64,000 bases of DNA from Neoconidiobolus thromboides FSU 785 (GCA_025603075.1 MU626289.1:1-64000); one strand, 5' to 3'; counted from the first letter of the stretch, positions 22,162-33,325 are shown. Notes: generated from the sequence alone by a model not told the origin. Made by a program: numbers and translations.

Positions 22162-23256
22162 ATGGCCACCTCAATCCCACGTATTAATTTAAAGGGTAAT
22201 GGAGAACATTTAGATAGCTATCTTCAAAGATATTCCACCGATACTTATGGTACCTTACAAAACTCAGTAGAAGTGGAATCCAGTAATATTAATTTAACTA
22301 GTAGTCTCCTCACTCATCCGCCCCATTTACACGAATTCCGAGGCCTTGTATATATGCTACTTTCTGCATTTGGTTTCTCTTTAAATGGTTTACTTGTTAA
22401 AGTGAGTGGTGCTTATTTTTCAGCAGCTCAAATTGTACTTGCACGCTCTATTATTCAAGGTTTAGGTGGTATAATATTATGTTATTCAATTGGAATACAA
22501 CCTTTTTCACAACCACGATATCGATTATTATTATTATTAAGAGGGTTCTTTGGTGCTATTGGTTTAGCCCTTTATTATTACTCTTTAACTGTACTACCAA
22601 TAGCTGATGCTACGGTAATTTTTTTTACTAGTCCTGCGTTTACGGGTCTTTTGGCTCATTTAACCTTAAATGAAGATTATTCTTGGTTTGATGGTTTAGC
22701 TAGTTTTTTTTGTTTAATTGGGGTAGTTTTAACTTCAAAACCTAATTTTTTATTTGGTAAAGAAGAAATACCGATAATCAATCTTTTAAATCATTTACCT
22801 ACACCAGCAGAACAAAGTATTGGTGTACTTGCTGCCTTTATTGGAGCTTTATTTGCTGCATGTGCTTATGTAACTGTTCGAAAAATTGGACGTTCCGTTC
22901 ATTTTTTATCTCATGTCGTTTATTTTGGTTTGGCCAGTACTATCTTTTCAGGCGTTATGGTACTAACCGATCATCAAAAATCAAAACTTCCTTCTACTAG
23001 TTTAGGACTTAATTGGCCAACTTTGTGTTTATTATTAGTGGGATTAACGGCTATTTTAGGTCAATGTTTATTGAATAAAGGTCTTCAGTTATGTCGTGCT
23101 GGTCCAGCTACTTTAATGAGGAATGTAGATGTGGTATTGGCCTATTTTTATGGTATATTTTTGTTTCATGAAATACCTAATATTTATTCAATTTCCGGTT
23201 CAACTATTATTGTAGTTTGTACAGTAGCTATGGGACTTAGAAAATGGTTTAATTAA
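22162..23256 (+). CDS. EamA/DMT-family membrane transporter (SLC35G-like)
   Basis: This 364-residue polytopic membrane protein has a hydrophilic N-terminus of about 55 residues followed by roughly ten transmembrane segments arranged as two EamA repeats (about 58-195 and 215-362). Family-like features are A-Q-I-V-L-A-R-S-I-I-Q-G in the second helix region, L-P-I-A-D-A-T-V-I-F-F-T-S-P near 145 and a matching C-R-A-G-P-A-T-L-M-R-N in the second half. Relatives in animals and fungi (SLC35G group) are drug/metabolite-superfamily exporters whose substrates are mostly unknown; I assign none. It is intronless. It converges with CCT3, leaving about 305 bp between the ends. Confidence 0.8.
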   Translation: MATSIPRINLKGNGEHLDSYLQRYSTDTYGTLQNSVEVESSNINLTSSLLTHPPHLHEFRGLVYMLLSAFGFSLNGLLVKVSGAYFSAAQIVLARSIIQGLGGIILCYSIGIQPFSQPRYRLLLLLRGFFGAIGLALYYYSLTVLPIADATVIFFTSPAFTGLLAHLTLNEDYSWFDGLASFFCLIGVVLTSKPNFLFGKEEIPIINLLNHLPTPAEQSIGVLAAFIGALFAACAYVTVRKIGRSVHFLSHVVYFGLASTIFSGVMVLTDHQKSKLPSTSLGLNWPTLCLLLVGLTAILGQCLLNKGLQLCRAGPATLMRNVDVVLAYFYGIFLFHEIPNIYSISGSTIIVVCTVAMGLRKWFN

Positions 23257-23561
23257 TATATCAATTTGAGTTATTAAAATTAATTAAATGTTTTAATGTT
23301 AATAAAATAGGAATTTATTTTACTATTTATTTTTATATTAAAGTTGAAAGTTATTCATCGCTTATTTTTGATCATTTCATCATATAACTTACCAAACTAT
23401 CATAAAGTAAAAGTACATTTCCTTGTAAAATTCTATATCTTCCACTATGTCTTTAACATTAAACCAAAATTAAAAAGAACAACTCAAATCAACATACAAC
23501 TACATTAAAATCCATGCATTTTATTTTTTATTTTTTTTCAACATCAGTTTATTCCATTACT

Positions 23562-25755
23562 CTATTGCTGCATCTAAATAAATAAAAGAGACATTACTCA
23601 TTCATCTTTAAAACTTAAAAATAAACTTACTTCTTCAGGAACTTGCTGTTGAGCACCACCAGCTGGGCCATTTTCTCTCTTTGATACACCAGATACAATA
23701 TCATCAACTCTTAATAATAAACAAGCAGACTAAAAAATGTTAAATACATTTCATTAATAATAATTCCTTCATATCTATCTTTAAAATATTATAATAGAAC
23801 TAAAATCTTACCTCAATTGCAGTTTTAATAGTTTGAACTTTAACAGCAGTTGGTTCCCAAATACCATATTCATGCATGTCAGCAATAGTACCAGAAGTAC
23901 CATTGACACCCCAAGAATGTTCATTATTAGCATGTTTAGCCTAAAAAAGATCTATCAATATAATTTCATTATCGCATAAAAAACAGTTACCCTAAGTTGA
24001 GTTAAAACTTTAACTGGTTTACCACCACAGTTTTGAATCAAAGTACGAGGAATCACTTCTAAAGCTTCAGCTAAACCAAGATAAGGCCATTGTTCAATAC
24101 CCTCTATAGTTTTAGCTAATTCCGATAATTTAACACTAATAGCCATTTCAGTAGCTCCACCACCAGGTGATAATCTTGGATTAAAATATACATTTCTAGC
24201 TACATTCATAGCATCTTGTAGATTACGATCAACTTCATGTAATATATCTTTGGATGGTCCACGTAATAATATAGTACAGGCTTTAGGGTCTTCACATTTG
24301 GTTAAAAAAGTAAAATATTCATCTCCTATTTTTTCAATGTTAAATAAACCACATCCAGTTCCAATATCACTTTCTTTAAGATCTTCAACACGAGATACAA
24401 TAGTAGCGCCTACGGCACGTGCTACTCGATTATTATCCGTTTTACGTAAACGACGAATAGCAGTAATATTGGCTTTTTGTAAATAATGTTGAGCAAGATC
24501 TAAAATGATATATTAAAAAACAAAATTAAAAAGATTTTAATTGAAGCTTACCAGAAACTCCTTTTTCGGTAAAAACTAAATCCGGTTTAAGAGCAATAAT
24601 ATGATCACACAAGGATTTAATTTGCTCTTCTTCAATTTGTAAAAATCTTGCCCAATCTTCTTCTTTTGTAATTTCAATATTCGTTTGAGATTCCCCTTTT
24701 TTATATTCTAATGGACAATCCAATAATACAATTTTTGGATTTTCAATACGACGTCTCATTTTTGGATGGGTTACATCTTTGTTTAATAATATTCCATCTA
24801 ACACACATGAATCTTCAATTTCTCCTCCTGGAATCTAAATTATATTATTAACAAAATAATTTTCTTTAAACTTTGATTTTCATTGAATAATTACCTTTTC
24901 AACTCTAGCATATCTTTTGATATCTACTTCTCTTTGACCACTCTCTTCCATAGCAACACATTCGACTGCTTTTAAGGCCAAATTACACATTAACTCAGAC
25001 CAACGTGAAACAAATTTAGTATTTAAGGAACTTTTGATAATGTTTAACATTTGATTTTTGTCGTCTAAATTAACATCGATACTAATATCTTCAATTACTT
25101 TCAATGCATCTTCTAATGCTTTTTTGAAAGCAGAAATAATCACAATTGGATGAATGTTACGTTCTAAAAATGGCGCTGAAACAGAGAGGACTTCACCAGC
25201 TATATAAAATCAATAAGTTAATAAAAATCACTTTAAATTATCATCATTGTTCTATTTAAAAGCTAGATTTGTGATACAAAATAAATCTTATTGATTCTTA
25301 CCTAAAATAATTACCGAAGTAGTACCATCTCCCACTTCTTCATCTTGAGTTCTAGATAATTCAATCATTGATTTCGCAGCTGGATGAGCTACTTCAACTT
25401 CTCTTAATATAGCGTTACCATCATTGGTTAATACAATACCGCCCATTGGGTCAAGTAACATTTTTAACATGGAACGTGGTCCAAGACAAGTACGAATGAT
25501 GTCAGAGACCGTCTAAAATTGATGCAAGTTTTAAGTTTGTTTAACGGTCAAAAATAAAAAAGTTACCTTTGCTGCATTGATATTACTGAGCTGAGCTTTA
25601 CGACCCGACTCGCGCTCCATTTTGGTATCTAAAAAAGTTAAATTAATATTGTTGTCAAATTAAATAGGAGACTGGTAAATAAATAGTATCAATCTAGTTT
25701 AATTTTATTAAATAGAATGAAAATACATACTCATAACAATGACTGGGGCTTGCAT
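23562..25755 (-). CDS. CCT3: Chaperonin CCT subunit gamma
   Basis: This is a subunit of the cytosolic TRiC/CCT ring that folds actin, tubulin and other proteins. Nine exons are supported by phase and similarity: 25755-25731, 25628-25567, 25512-25302, 25199-24895, 24834-24552, 24499-23991, 23940-23812, 23729-23631 and 23573-23562, giving 544 residues. The start MQAPVIVM is the family's usual N-terminus. The ATPase motif G-D-G-T-T is in exon 3; K-R-Y-A-R-V-E-K and G-G-E-I-E-D-S-C-V-L in exons 4-5 are gamma-subunit signatures, as are the G-T-G-C-G-L-F and P-G-G-G-A-T-E-M segments of exon 6. The last exon adds only Met-Gln-Gln before the stop. The first exon is only 25 nt, so both ends of the gene depend on correct splicing. 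Confidence 0.93.
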
Positions 25756-26212
25756 CTTTTTTAATAATTCTTCTTTTTTTAATTGATACTAAAAGTATTA
25801 GTAGTTAATATTGAAAGCTAAGTATGTTTTATAAAATGGATTCGAAATTCAATTGGACCAATTACAGTTAAGATAAGGTTGAACCTATCAAAATCAATTA
25901 CCTAACAGGTGAGTTTTAACGCTATAGAAATGGATTGAAAAAATGGGAAATTAAAAGGTTATGTAAAAGGTTATCGAATGTTAAGAAAAAATTATAATAT
26001 TAGTAACAATAGTTCAAAACAAATTCAACTTTTACTATCTCAATACTATGAGTTTTAATAAATTAATTCTTTTAACCTTTGATATCTACCTTTTTTTAAA
26101 ATTCAACTTAGGACTAAAACCTAAACTTTCAACTGCATAAAAACCAAGTCCAAAAATAAGCCAACTCATAAAAAAATTTAACAATTAAAACTCTACTTTT
26201 TAAAATTGCAAG
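25756..26212. other. Divergent upstream region of CCT3 and the coiled-coil gene
   Basis: 457 bp; no core promoter element is obvious. Confidence 0.5.
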
Positions 26213-27290
26213 ATGGCCTATAAAGCAAAATACTTAAGAGCAAAAGAAAAGTATCAAGAATTATTAACAGTAAATTCAACTATCTCTATAACCTTATTCA
26301 ACTTACTAACATAATCTTTTAATAAAAATGTATAGAACAATGACGAGGTACGTGAGGAATTAGTTAACGCTGCTGAAGAAGTTAAACAATTAAAAGAAGA
26401 AATTAAGTAAATAATATTTATTTAAAAAACCAATAATAAATTTACGCTAATTTTCCCTTTACAGAATGCTTCTCAACACCATAGCAGAAGCAGATCCTTC
26501 ACTAATCCCGGAAGATTCTAGCGAAGAAGAGTTAGATGACGGTAAAAATCTCCCCCCTATTGACCCTGATGAGAAAGAATATAAATATAAATATGTCAGT
26601 AAAGATAAATTTAAAGATGGTGAAGTTGAAATGGAAAGGGAAGACAATATGAATTATTATGAGGATAGAAATGAAATCTATAGAAATGAAGCCAAGTTAA
26701 GACAAGCTGGGAATAATGGTCGAGGTAGAGGTTCTATAGAAAGGGAAGAGGATAGCTATAAACAAAAAAGTAAGTTTATTAAACGTATGCTTTAAAAAAC
26801 GGTTTATTAAAGGATAATGGTTTAGAATTGATGACAGAACCCAATCTACGTTCACCAAATAGACTTAGTAATACTGAAGTTTATCATGGTAAGTTGAGAT
26901 ATAAAAGAGTTTTTGTAAACAGGACTTTATAAATTTATTTATTTAGAGCGTCAACCAGTGCGCCCAAATGAAGCTTATTATCAGCATGATATGCCAGGTT
27001 ATACTCGAGGTTACGAAGCTCCAATGTCGTAAGTTTATTATATATAGCTTATGATTTTACATAAAAATATATATCAATTTATTTTAATTAGTCGTGATCC
27101 TTATCCAAGGGATACAAGAGTGGATATGAGAGAGCCAATGCCAAGAGACATAACTCATGAGAATGGTATGCGATCTATGAATGGTGGTAAATATCCGGCT
27201 TACCAGCAAAGAAGTAATAATGAACAGTTGGACTCCTCACCAATTGAAAATCGTTATGAACAGCATCATGGACAGCATGGGTATTATTAA
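26213..27290 (+). CDS. Coiled-coil protein, possible INO80 complex subunit F domain
   Basis: Six exons give 258 residues: 26213-26269, 26336-26406, 26465-26769, 26826-26888, 26947-27028 and 27092-27290. Residues 1-50 form a charged coiled coil of the type K-Y-x(3)-K-x-K-Y-x-E-L-x(3)-N-[DE]-x-x-x-x-E-L followed by L-K-x-E, which resembles the INO80F/TFPT domain of the INO80 chromatin remodeller; this match is from memory and weak. Next is an acidic segment (D-P-S-L-I-P-E-D-S-S-E-E-E-L-D-D). The rest is hydrophilic, Arg/Pro/Tyr/Met-rich and probably disordered (repeats such as R-D-P-Y-P-R-D and R-E-P-M-P-R-D), ending in H-G-Y-Y. The acceptor of intron 3 is the least certain: the nearer AG would give a stop, so I used the one at 26824-26825. 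Confidence 0.6.
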
Positions 27291-27568
27291 GGACTTTGGA
27301 CTTTCTTTCTTTTTTAAAGGAAAAAGAGATTATTTAAAATATTAATTTTTTTTTGGATAAGGGATTTGCTATGTTTATTTTATTTTATAAGTAATAAAAC
27401 TATTTTTATATGTGAGAGTTAAAATCTATTACTTTAATTATTTAAAATAAATAAGAGCAATAAAATAAGAAATTAATTAATAGTAAAAAAAAATAATTAA
27501 ATCTATAAACTTTGAATTTATTATTCTATAAATAAAAAAGAAATAGTCATAATAACACTCTTTCCAAT

Positions 27569-29028
27569 TTAATTTGTTTTTTTGCTGACATTAGTAAACC
27601 CAGTGCCCATACAAGTCAATAAAATAGTTTTGTTTTTATCATCAGGCACAACTTTATAAGTAATATTAAAAAATTGTTTAATATCTCTTAAAATTTCAAT
27701 ACTAAAAAAATTACAAATTATAAATTATATTAAAAATAGATTATTAAATATAATAATAATTTACCAAAATGGAGTTAATTTACCAATCCTTAATTTAGAA
27801 ACATCTTCAGGTCCAAGTACCATAAATAATAAATTTAACCCATGATTATAAGTATCAATACATCCTCCTTCTTGAATTTCTTGTAATAACATACGAGCTA
27901 CTCTTTTTCCTAAATCTTCTGGAGTTTCTTTAACATCTGCAAAACATTCAGCTGATAATAAGCATTCGGTAGTAGATTCAGCAACTAAAGTAAGTCCATA
28001 ACCCGGGGATCTATTAAAAAAAACAGTTATTACAAATTCATATTATTTTTGTATAGATAGTGTTATCAATTAACTTACTTCCCAGATTCTTTACCCTTAT
28101 AAACATCCGTATAAATATAAATATCAGGTATATATCGATTTAATACCGATCTTGCTGATTCAACTACTCGATTAGCTGTTTGAGGCGATACTCGAGTAGA
28201 ATAAGCTATGCCTCTAATACGTTTTATACGTCCTTCATCAATGAATCGAATTGGCTTAAGAGATCTTACTACTGTACATTTAAATAATACCTCTCCACCT
28301 CCTAAAGGCGGGGCTCCTCTTTTGGTTATCTATTTATGAGATTAGTTAAGGGTTATGTAGGAGGTTTATTATTATAATTATAATGAATATAATTACTTTT
28401 AATTCGACTCCATCTTCAATACCAAATTTATTTAGTTGACGTAAGGTTACGGTACGTAATAAATCGACCTATTTTAAAATTAATGAAACAAATTAATATG
28501 TTATTTATTATTAAAATTAGAAATAAAATAATATACCGAAATATCCAAGTTATCATTAGTAATACCTTGTAAAGTTAAAACAAAAGGCAATTTTGAAAAT
28601 GGAGCTAACATAACCATAGATTCTAAAAAATAACCAATGGAACGAGTTAATCCACAATCATGCTCTATTTTTCCACCAACTATTATACCGGGTTTATATA
28701 AAATAGCAGTACCTATTGGAAAGGGAAGTTGTTTGTATTATACGAGTTGAAATTGATAGATTTATATTTTAAATTACCAGTATAATTAATTTCAATTAAA
28801 GAACCATTAGTTACTTTTTCTAACAATCGTAAAAAATTGGCTTCAAAATCTAATAATGATTTTAATTAATATCGTTTATTAAATTCTATTTTTTCCTGAA
28901 ATGACTTTACCTCTTAAACCTGGATTATCATCATCCGATCTTATTTTTTCAATTTTAATAGCTTTACCGCTGATAGTAGCCATTATTAAACGTTGTCTGA
29001 AACCTACATGCCCTTCAAATTTTAACAT
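27569..29028 (-). CDS. RCL1: RCL1, RNA 3'-terminal phosphate cyclase-like protein
   Basis: RCL1 is a catalytically inactive relative of RNA cyclase that works with Bms1 in the small-subunit processome at the A2 cleavage of pre-rRNA. Seven exons fit in phase: 29028-28911, 28849-28778, 28712-28537, 28468-28397, 28329-28079, 28011-27775 and 27701-27569, giving 352 residues. Family marks are the N-terminus (MLKFEGHxxFRQRL), K-I-R-S-D-D-D-N-P-G-L-R, Y-K-P-G-I-I-V-G-G, the I-T-K-R-G-A-P-P-L-G-G-G-E-V segment, I-R-G-I-A-Y-S-T-R-V-S-P and the terminal G-F-T-N-V-S-K-K-T. Length is close to the yeast protein (367). With MPP10 in the same block this is the second processome factor in 12 kb, though I see no shared regulation. 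Confidence 0.92.
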
Positions 29029-29338
29029 TTTTTAAAGTCAACTTGTTTTTAAATTTAAAATTGATAAAAAGCAAGATTAAAACTTCTCATTAAATTTTAA
29101 AATTAATTTCGAGGTTCAAGTTTGAACAAAATAATAATCGTTTAAATTTAAACAATTGCTTATTTAACCTAAAATACTTTATAAAAGGTTTATCACAATA
29201 GTAATGTATTTTATATCATAATTTGAATTTTATAATTTTATATATTAAAATTAAATACAAAAATAAAATAAATTATTTATAATAATCAAAATAAAATTTA
29301 TTTAATTACAATATCCAAAAGTATTCAATCCTAACCTA
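29029..29338. other. Short intergenic gap
   Basis: 310 bp of A/T-rich spacer between the 5' end of RCL1 and the 3' end of the hydroxylase gene, both on the minus strand; nothing else seen. Confidence 0.5.
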
Positions 29339-30670
29339 TTAAGCTTTCAATTGATTAAGAGCATTGACCAATTTCTCAAAATCGGATTTAATACTATTGG
29401 CATAGTTAGCAAGCTTATCTTTTGAATCAAGCACTTCAATAGACTCAGTATAAGGATTATAACGGACATGAAATGGACGAGATAAAGAATCAGCAAATTC
29501 ACGTACTTTATCTCTAGCATCAGCAAAACTTTCAGCTACATAATAAACTGGTTGGTATTCAGTAATAGGATATTTAGTTACAGCGGTCATTTTGGGATCG
29601 AATGGTCTTTTTTCTGGTTTATCTGACATGGAGTATTCTAATTCCCCATAAGAAGAAAGAATACCTGCCCCATATGCTTTAATTTCATCCCCTTGTTTAC
29701 ATAATCCAAATTCAACAGTAAACCAATAGATCGTGGCTAATTTTTCAATATCATCATCCGAAGCACCTAAGGAAGCTAATCCGATTTCTTGTGAGAAGTC
29801 AGCAAACTCTGGGTTAGCAAATAATGGTACATGACCTAAAAGTTCATGACAAACATCTGGTTCTGGGGTATAAAGAGGTTTTGAATGATGACGTAAATAT
29901 TGAGTAGAATGGAATACTCTAAAAGCTAAACCATTTAAAAAATCTCTAGAAGTTAATAAGCCCATGACTGGTTTAAGAGTGAACCCAGTACACTCTTTTA
30001 AAAACCTTGAGATATCTTCAATTTGTGGAATATTATTAGCAGAAAATCCACAATTTTTTTCCAATAAGGGGAATACATGAAGGTATTCTTTACAAGCGTA
30101 TTTTTTGTAAAGGTCCATTGTTTTACGATAAACTTCTCCCCATGTTTGAATTTCAACTTCATTATATTCAATCCTTGGTAATGGTTGTCCTGTTTTATAA
30201 GTTTTTGCAATATTGGTGATCTCCGAACGACGTTTACGATAAACTAAGTCTTGAGCACCTGGATGATCCGATGATAAATCTTCTCCCATTTCTAACACCT
30301 TTTCTGCAAACGTATCTAAATCACTCTTTTTTCTGGGGAACCAAGGTACGCTATTTAACGATACATTATCGGAAGAAGGTGCTGATTGGATTAAACGGAT
30401 ACTGGATACCTTTGAACTAAGGTGCTCTACTGCTTGTGAAGCTAAATTATAATCCTTACCATCAATATCAACAAAAAAATCATAACTATCTGGGTTGTTT
30501 AAACTTGGTCGAGACTCAATACGTGTCATTGAGATTTTTAACTCTTTTAAAACAACTAAACATTCATCTAAAGCTCCTACTTTATCACCAATCGAAAATA
30601 AAATAGAAGCACGGGAAGGTCCGTTATCGCTTAATTTGTTTTGAGTTTCACTGTAAAGGGCGGATACCAT
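29339..30670 (-). CDS. Phenylalanine 4-hydroxylase
   Basis: This tetrahydropterin- and iron-dependent aromatic amino acid hydroxylase converts phenylalanine to tyrosine. I use the ATG at 30670 (443 residues); a 21-codon upstream extension of the frame lacks an ATG. An N-terminal ACT-type regulatory domain (about 20-100) is followed by the catalytic domain. The iron ligands are His275 and His280 in HELLGH and Glu320 in W-F-T-V-E-F-G, the spacing of human PAH His285, His290 and Glu330. The segment Y-P-I-T-E-Y-Q-P-V-Y-Y-V-A-E-S-F is PAH-like rather than tyrosine- or tryptophan-hydroxylase-like. A short C-terminal coiled coil for tetramerisation is present. Intronless, unlike its neighbours. The enzyme is absent from most Dikarya but known in Mortierella, which supports an early-diverging fungus. 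Confidence 0.93.
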   Translation of the reverse strand: MVSALYSETQNKLSDNGPSRASILFSIGDKVGALDECLVVLKELKISMTRIESRPSLNNPDSYDFFVDIDGKDYNLASQAVEHLSSKVSSIRLIQSAPSSDNVSLNSVPWFPRKKSDLDTFAEKVLEMGEDLSSDHPGAQDLVYRKRRSEITNIAKTYKTGQPLPRIEYNEVEIQTWGEVYRKTMDLYKKYACKEYLHVFPLLEKNCGFSANNIPQIEDISRFLKECTGFTLKPVMGLLTSRDFLNGLAFRVFHSTQYLRHHSKPLYTPEPDVCHELLGHVPLFANPEFADFSQEIGLASLGASDDDIEKLATIYWFTVEFGLCKQGDEIKAYGAGILSSYGELEYSMSDKPEKRPFDPKMTAVTKYPITEYQPVYYVAESFADARDKVREFADSLSRPFHVRYNPYTESIEVLDSKDKLANYANSIKSDFEKLVNALNQLKA

Positions 30671-31902
30671 TGTAAAGAAATGACGTGAATCAAAATTGAA
30701 TTCACTGCTTTTATGGTTGCTTTTTTGACACAATATATTATGGGTGCTATTGGTGGAGTTTTAAATTCGCTTTATTTTTCCTACTTTTTGCAACATTTTT
30801 GAAGCTGGGAAAATACAATTCTTTAAAATTAGGTCAGATGTACACCTTGTCATTGAGGTATTTTTACAATGTATTATTAAAATCATAAAGTCAGGAGCTA
30901 ATTTAAATTCGACTAAAATTATCAGAAATAAAATTGTTGAATTATTAGTATTATTCCTAAAATAATTTTTCTAAAGTTTAATTTCAATAATGGCAACTAT
31001 ATAAACAATTGTAAAATAAGTTAGTGTAAAAGTCATCCCATAGTTTAATTCAAATCCAATCAAAAATTATTTTCCTTTGATTATTATTGGCCAGAGAGAA
31101 AAATATATCTAACTCAGTTGTAATCCCATAAGGAGGAAACATAATCTAAAACAATGTTTTAAATAAAACCAATAACAATGTTTTATAAATAATTATCCTT
31201 TTTTTCATTCAGTTTTCAAACGAATAGATCCCTCGCCTTTTACTAGAGATCTCCGTGGATGAAAAAAAATTAAAGGATATATTCAATTTTTGAAGCCTTT
31301 TAGGGTTATTTAACCTTAAATAATAATAAATAAAAAATACTGTAAAAATTGAGTTAAAGCTACCATCTGATTTAGCTTTTAGTATCACTTTGGGGGATGT
31401 TTTTTTGACTTCATCACTTTTCCATTTTTTGAGTGCCATCTGAGTGGAAAAACTGTTAATAAAACTCTCAAACACAAAAAAACATTCCCATATCGTAAAT
31501 GAACTAACATATTTGAGTTTAAGAAGACTTGTAATATAACGACAAACTAGACAGGCTTTTGACTACTTGAATTTGTGATATTTTGTCTAAATCTTTTGTT
31601 CATTTTTTATGTAACACTATTTTTTGAAAACGTTAGATACTGGAATGAAAAAGACATTGACATGTACACCTTTAAAAATTATCTTATATTCATATTCATT
31701 TGACATATTGGATTGACCTTGATACTAAACACCCAGTGTTAAATATTCAAATTGATTCAAATAAACTTATTTATATACACCCATTGCTTAGGTGATATAT
31801 TTTTAAAATATTCCTTCATTGATTGTAGTCTTTTAAATAGCGCCATTTTCTAAAGCCGAAATACAATATTCTTTTATTCTTCACTATTGTTTCAAAGATG
31901 AA
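30671..31902. other. Intergenic with one MITE
   Basis: No gene recognised. Holds the inverted-repeat element at 31391-31493, the only copy within the housekeeping block. A minus-strand open frame across it is element sequence. Confidence 0.5.
31391..31493 (-). mobile_element. MITE-like element
   Basis: Minus orientation: TGGGGGATGTTTTTTTGAC then TTCATCACTTTTCC at the left, AACATTCCCATAT at the right. Confidence 0.8.
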
Positions 31903-32025
31903 AAAACATGATATACCATAACATGTTTTGAAATCGGGCTTTGAAAGCCCATATAAACAGGAAAAAAGTCTGATGTTTCATTAGTTTCAAAATCGGACTT
32001 TAAAAACCATATGTGCAAGAGAAAA
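31903..32025. promoter_or_regulatory. Repeat cluster upstream of the aldo/keto reductase
   Basis: Three structures in about 120 bp. An inverted repeat AAAACATG...CATGTTTT (11-nt spacer) spans 31903-31929. The palindrome GGGCTTTGAAAGCCC is at 31936-31950. There is also a direct imperfect repeat of about 35 bp (AATCGG[GA]CTTT...CATAT...CA.GA.AA), starting near 31931 and again near 31990. They end about 60 bp before the TATA box, a good place for binding sites of an inducible regulator. Regulatory role is inference. Confidence 0.4.
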
Positions 32026-32082
32026 GAAGGATAAACCTATTTAAAAATAAATAGAAGTCGGGACTAAATAAAAACCTAAAAG

Positions 32083-32090
32083 TATAAAAG
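32083..32090 (+). promoter_or_regulatory. TATA box of the aldo/keto reductase gene
   Basis: TATAAAAG only 31-38 bp before the ATG at 32121, implying a very short 5' leader. Confidence 0.5.
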
Positions 32091-32103
32091 GAATCAAAAG
32101 TTA

Positions 32104-32124
32104 ATGATGAGTACAAAAAAATGA
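32104..32124 (+). other. Tiny upstream reading frame overlapping the AKR start
   Basis: Tandem ATGs open a six-codon frame whose TGA overlaps the main start as ATGA. If the transcript begins upstream of 32104 this could reduce translation or require reinitiation; the close TATA box makes that uncertain. Confidence 0.35.
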
Positions 32125-33325
32125 GTAAATTAGCAACACGTCAATTAGGCAAAAACGGCCCCCAAGTCTCTAGTATTGGACTAGGATGTATGGGTATGAG
32201 CATCTTTCATGTCACTCCAGAGCAAAATGAAGAAAGCATCAAAGTATTAAATAGAGCCATTGATTTAGGGGCTACTTTTTGGGATACTGCTGTAAATGAT
32301 AAATAGCTAAATTATATAAACAGATGTTGATATTTCTATAGGACATGTATGGCATGGGTGAAAATGAAAAGTTAATAGCTAAAGTTTTAAAAGATCGCAG
32401 AGATGAAGTTTTCATTTGCACTAAATTTGCCAATAGCTACGACCTAGAAACCAAAACCCTCAAAGTTCGAGGCGACAAAGAGTATGTAAAACAATGTTGT
32501 GATGCCAGTTTAAAAAGATTAGGTATTAAAACCATTGATTTATACTATCAGCACAGAGTAGATCCAAATACGTATAGTTTTATTTTGAGTTATGTTTATT
32601 TTATACTTACTTGACTTATAGCCCAATTGAAGAAACAGTGACAGCAATGGCTGAGTTGGTTAAAGAGGGTAAAGTAAAATATCTGGGATTATCTGAGTGT
32701 AGTGCAGAAACATTAAGAAGGGCTTATAAAGTTCACCCTATTTCTGCTGTCCAAGTTGAGTATAGGTAGCTATTTTTATCATTTGTTTTAAACTACCCAT
32801 CTAATAACAATTTACAATAAGCCCATGGGAAACTTTTATTGAGAAAAACGGATTATTAAATGCTTGCAGAGAGCTTGGAGTAGCCATTATTGCTTATTCC
32901 CCATTAGGACGTGGACTTTTGACTGGAAAATTAGATGCAAAAGCACTTGATAAAGATGATTTCAGAGTTGCCAACTTTCCACGTTTTAGTGAAGAAAATT
33001 TTGATCATAATCGTCAAATTATTGACAAAATGGAAGAAATAGCTAGTAAAAAGGGAATCAAAGCTTCCCAGTTATGTCTATCATGGGTTTTAGCTCAAGT
33101 AGGTTTTATTGGAGTTATAATTAAGTTTAAACTAAACTTTAATAGGGCAATGATTTCATTCCTATCCCAGGCACTAAAAGAATGAAGTATCTTGAAGAGA
33201 ATCTTGAATCTGCCAATCATAAGTTAACTAAAGATGAAAACGAACAGATCCGTGCATTGGTTGAACAAATTCAAGTAAAAGGTGATAGATATAGCGTCGA
33301 ATTTATGAAAACCTGTGATTTGTAA
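32121..33325 (+). CDS. Aldo/keto reductase (AKR13-like)
   Basis: A cytosolic NADPH-dependent oxidoreductase for aldehydes or ketones. Five exons: 32121-32291, 32342-32571, 32622-32765, 32822-33098 and 33146-33325, giving 333 residues in continuous phase. The N-terminal G[16 protein letters not shown] and the catalytic tetrad are visible: Asp in F-W-D-T-A, Tyr in M-Y-G-M-G-E-N-E, Lys in C-T-K-F-A and His in Y-Y-Q-H-R-V-D-P. Later marks are L-G-L-S-E-C-S, V-Q-V-E-Y-S and I-P-I-P-G-T-K-R. The opening resembles the AKR13 / auxin-induced-protein-like group used by fungi against reactive carbonyls; substrate unknown. A strong TATA box and repeat elements upstream suggest inducible expression. Confidence 0.9.

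Noticed and set aside
30671-30733. N-terminal extension of phenylalanine hydroxylase
   Set aside because: The extension begins with TTG, not ATG; the ATG at 30670 gives the family's usual length.
31209-31475. 88-codon minus-strand open frame, and similar ones at 36097-36279 and 46752-46982
   Set aside because: Their recurring F-x-x-x-F-S-T-Q-[IM]-A-L-K-K-W-K or related peptides come from the inverted-repeat elements, not from genes.
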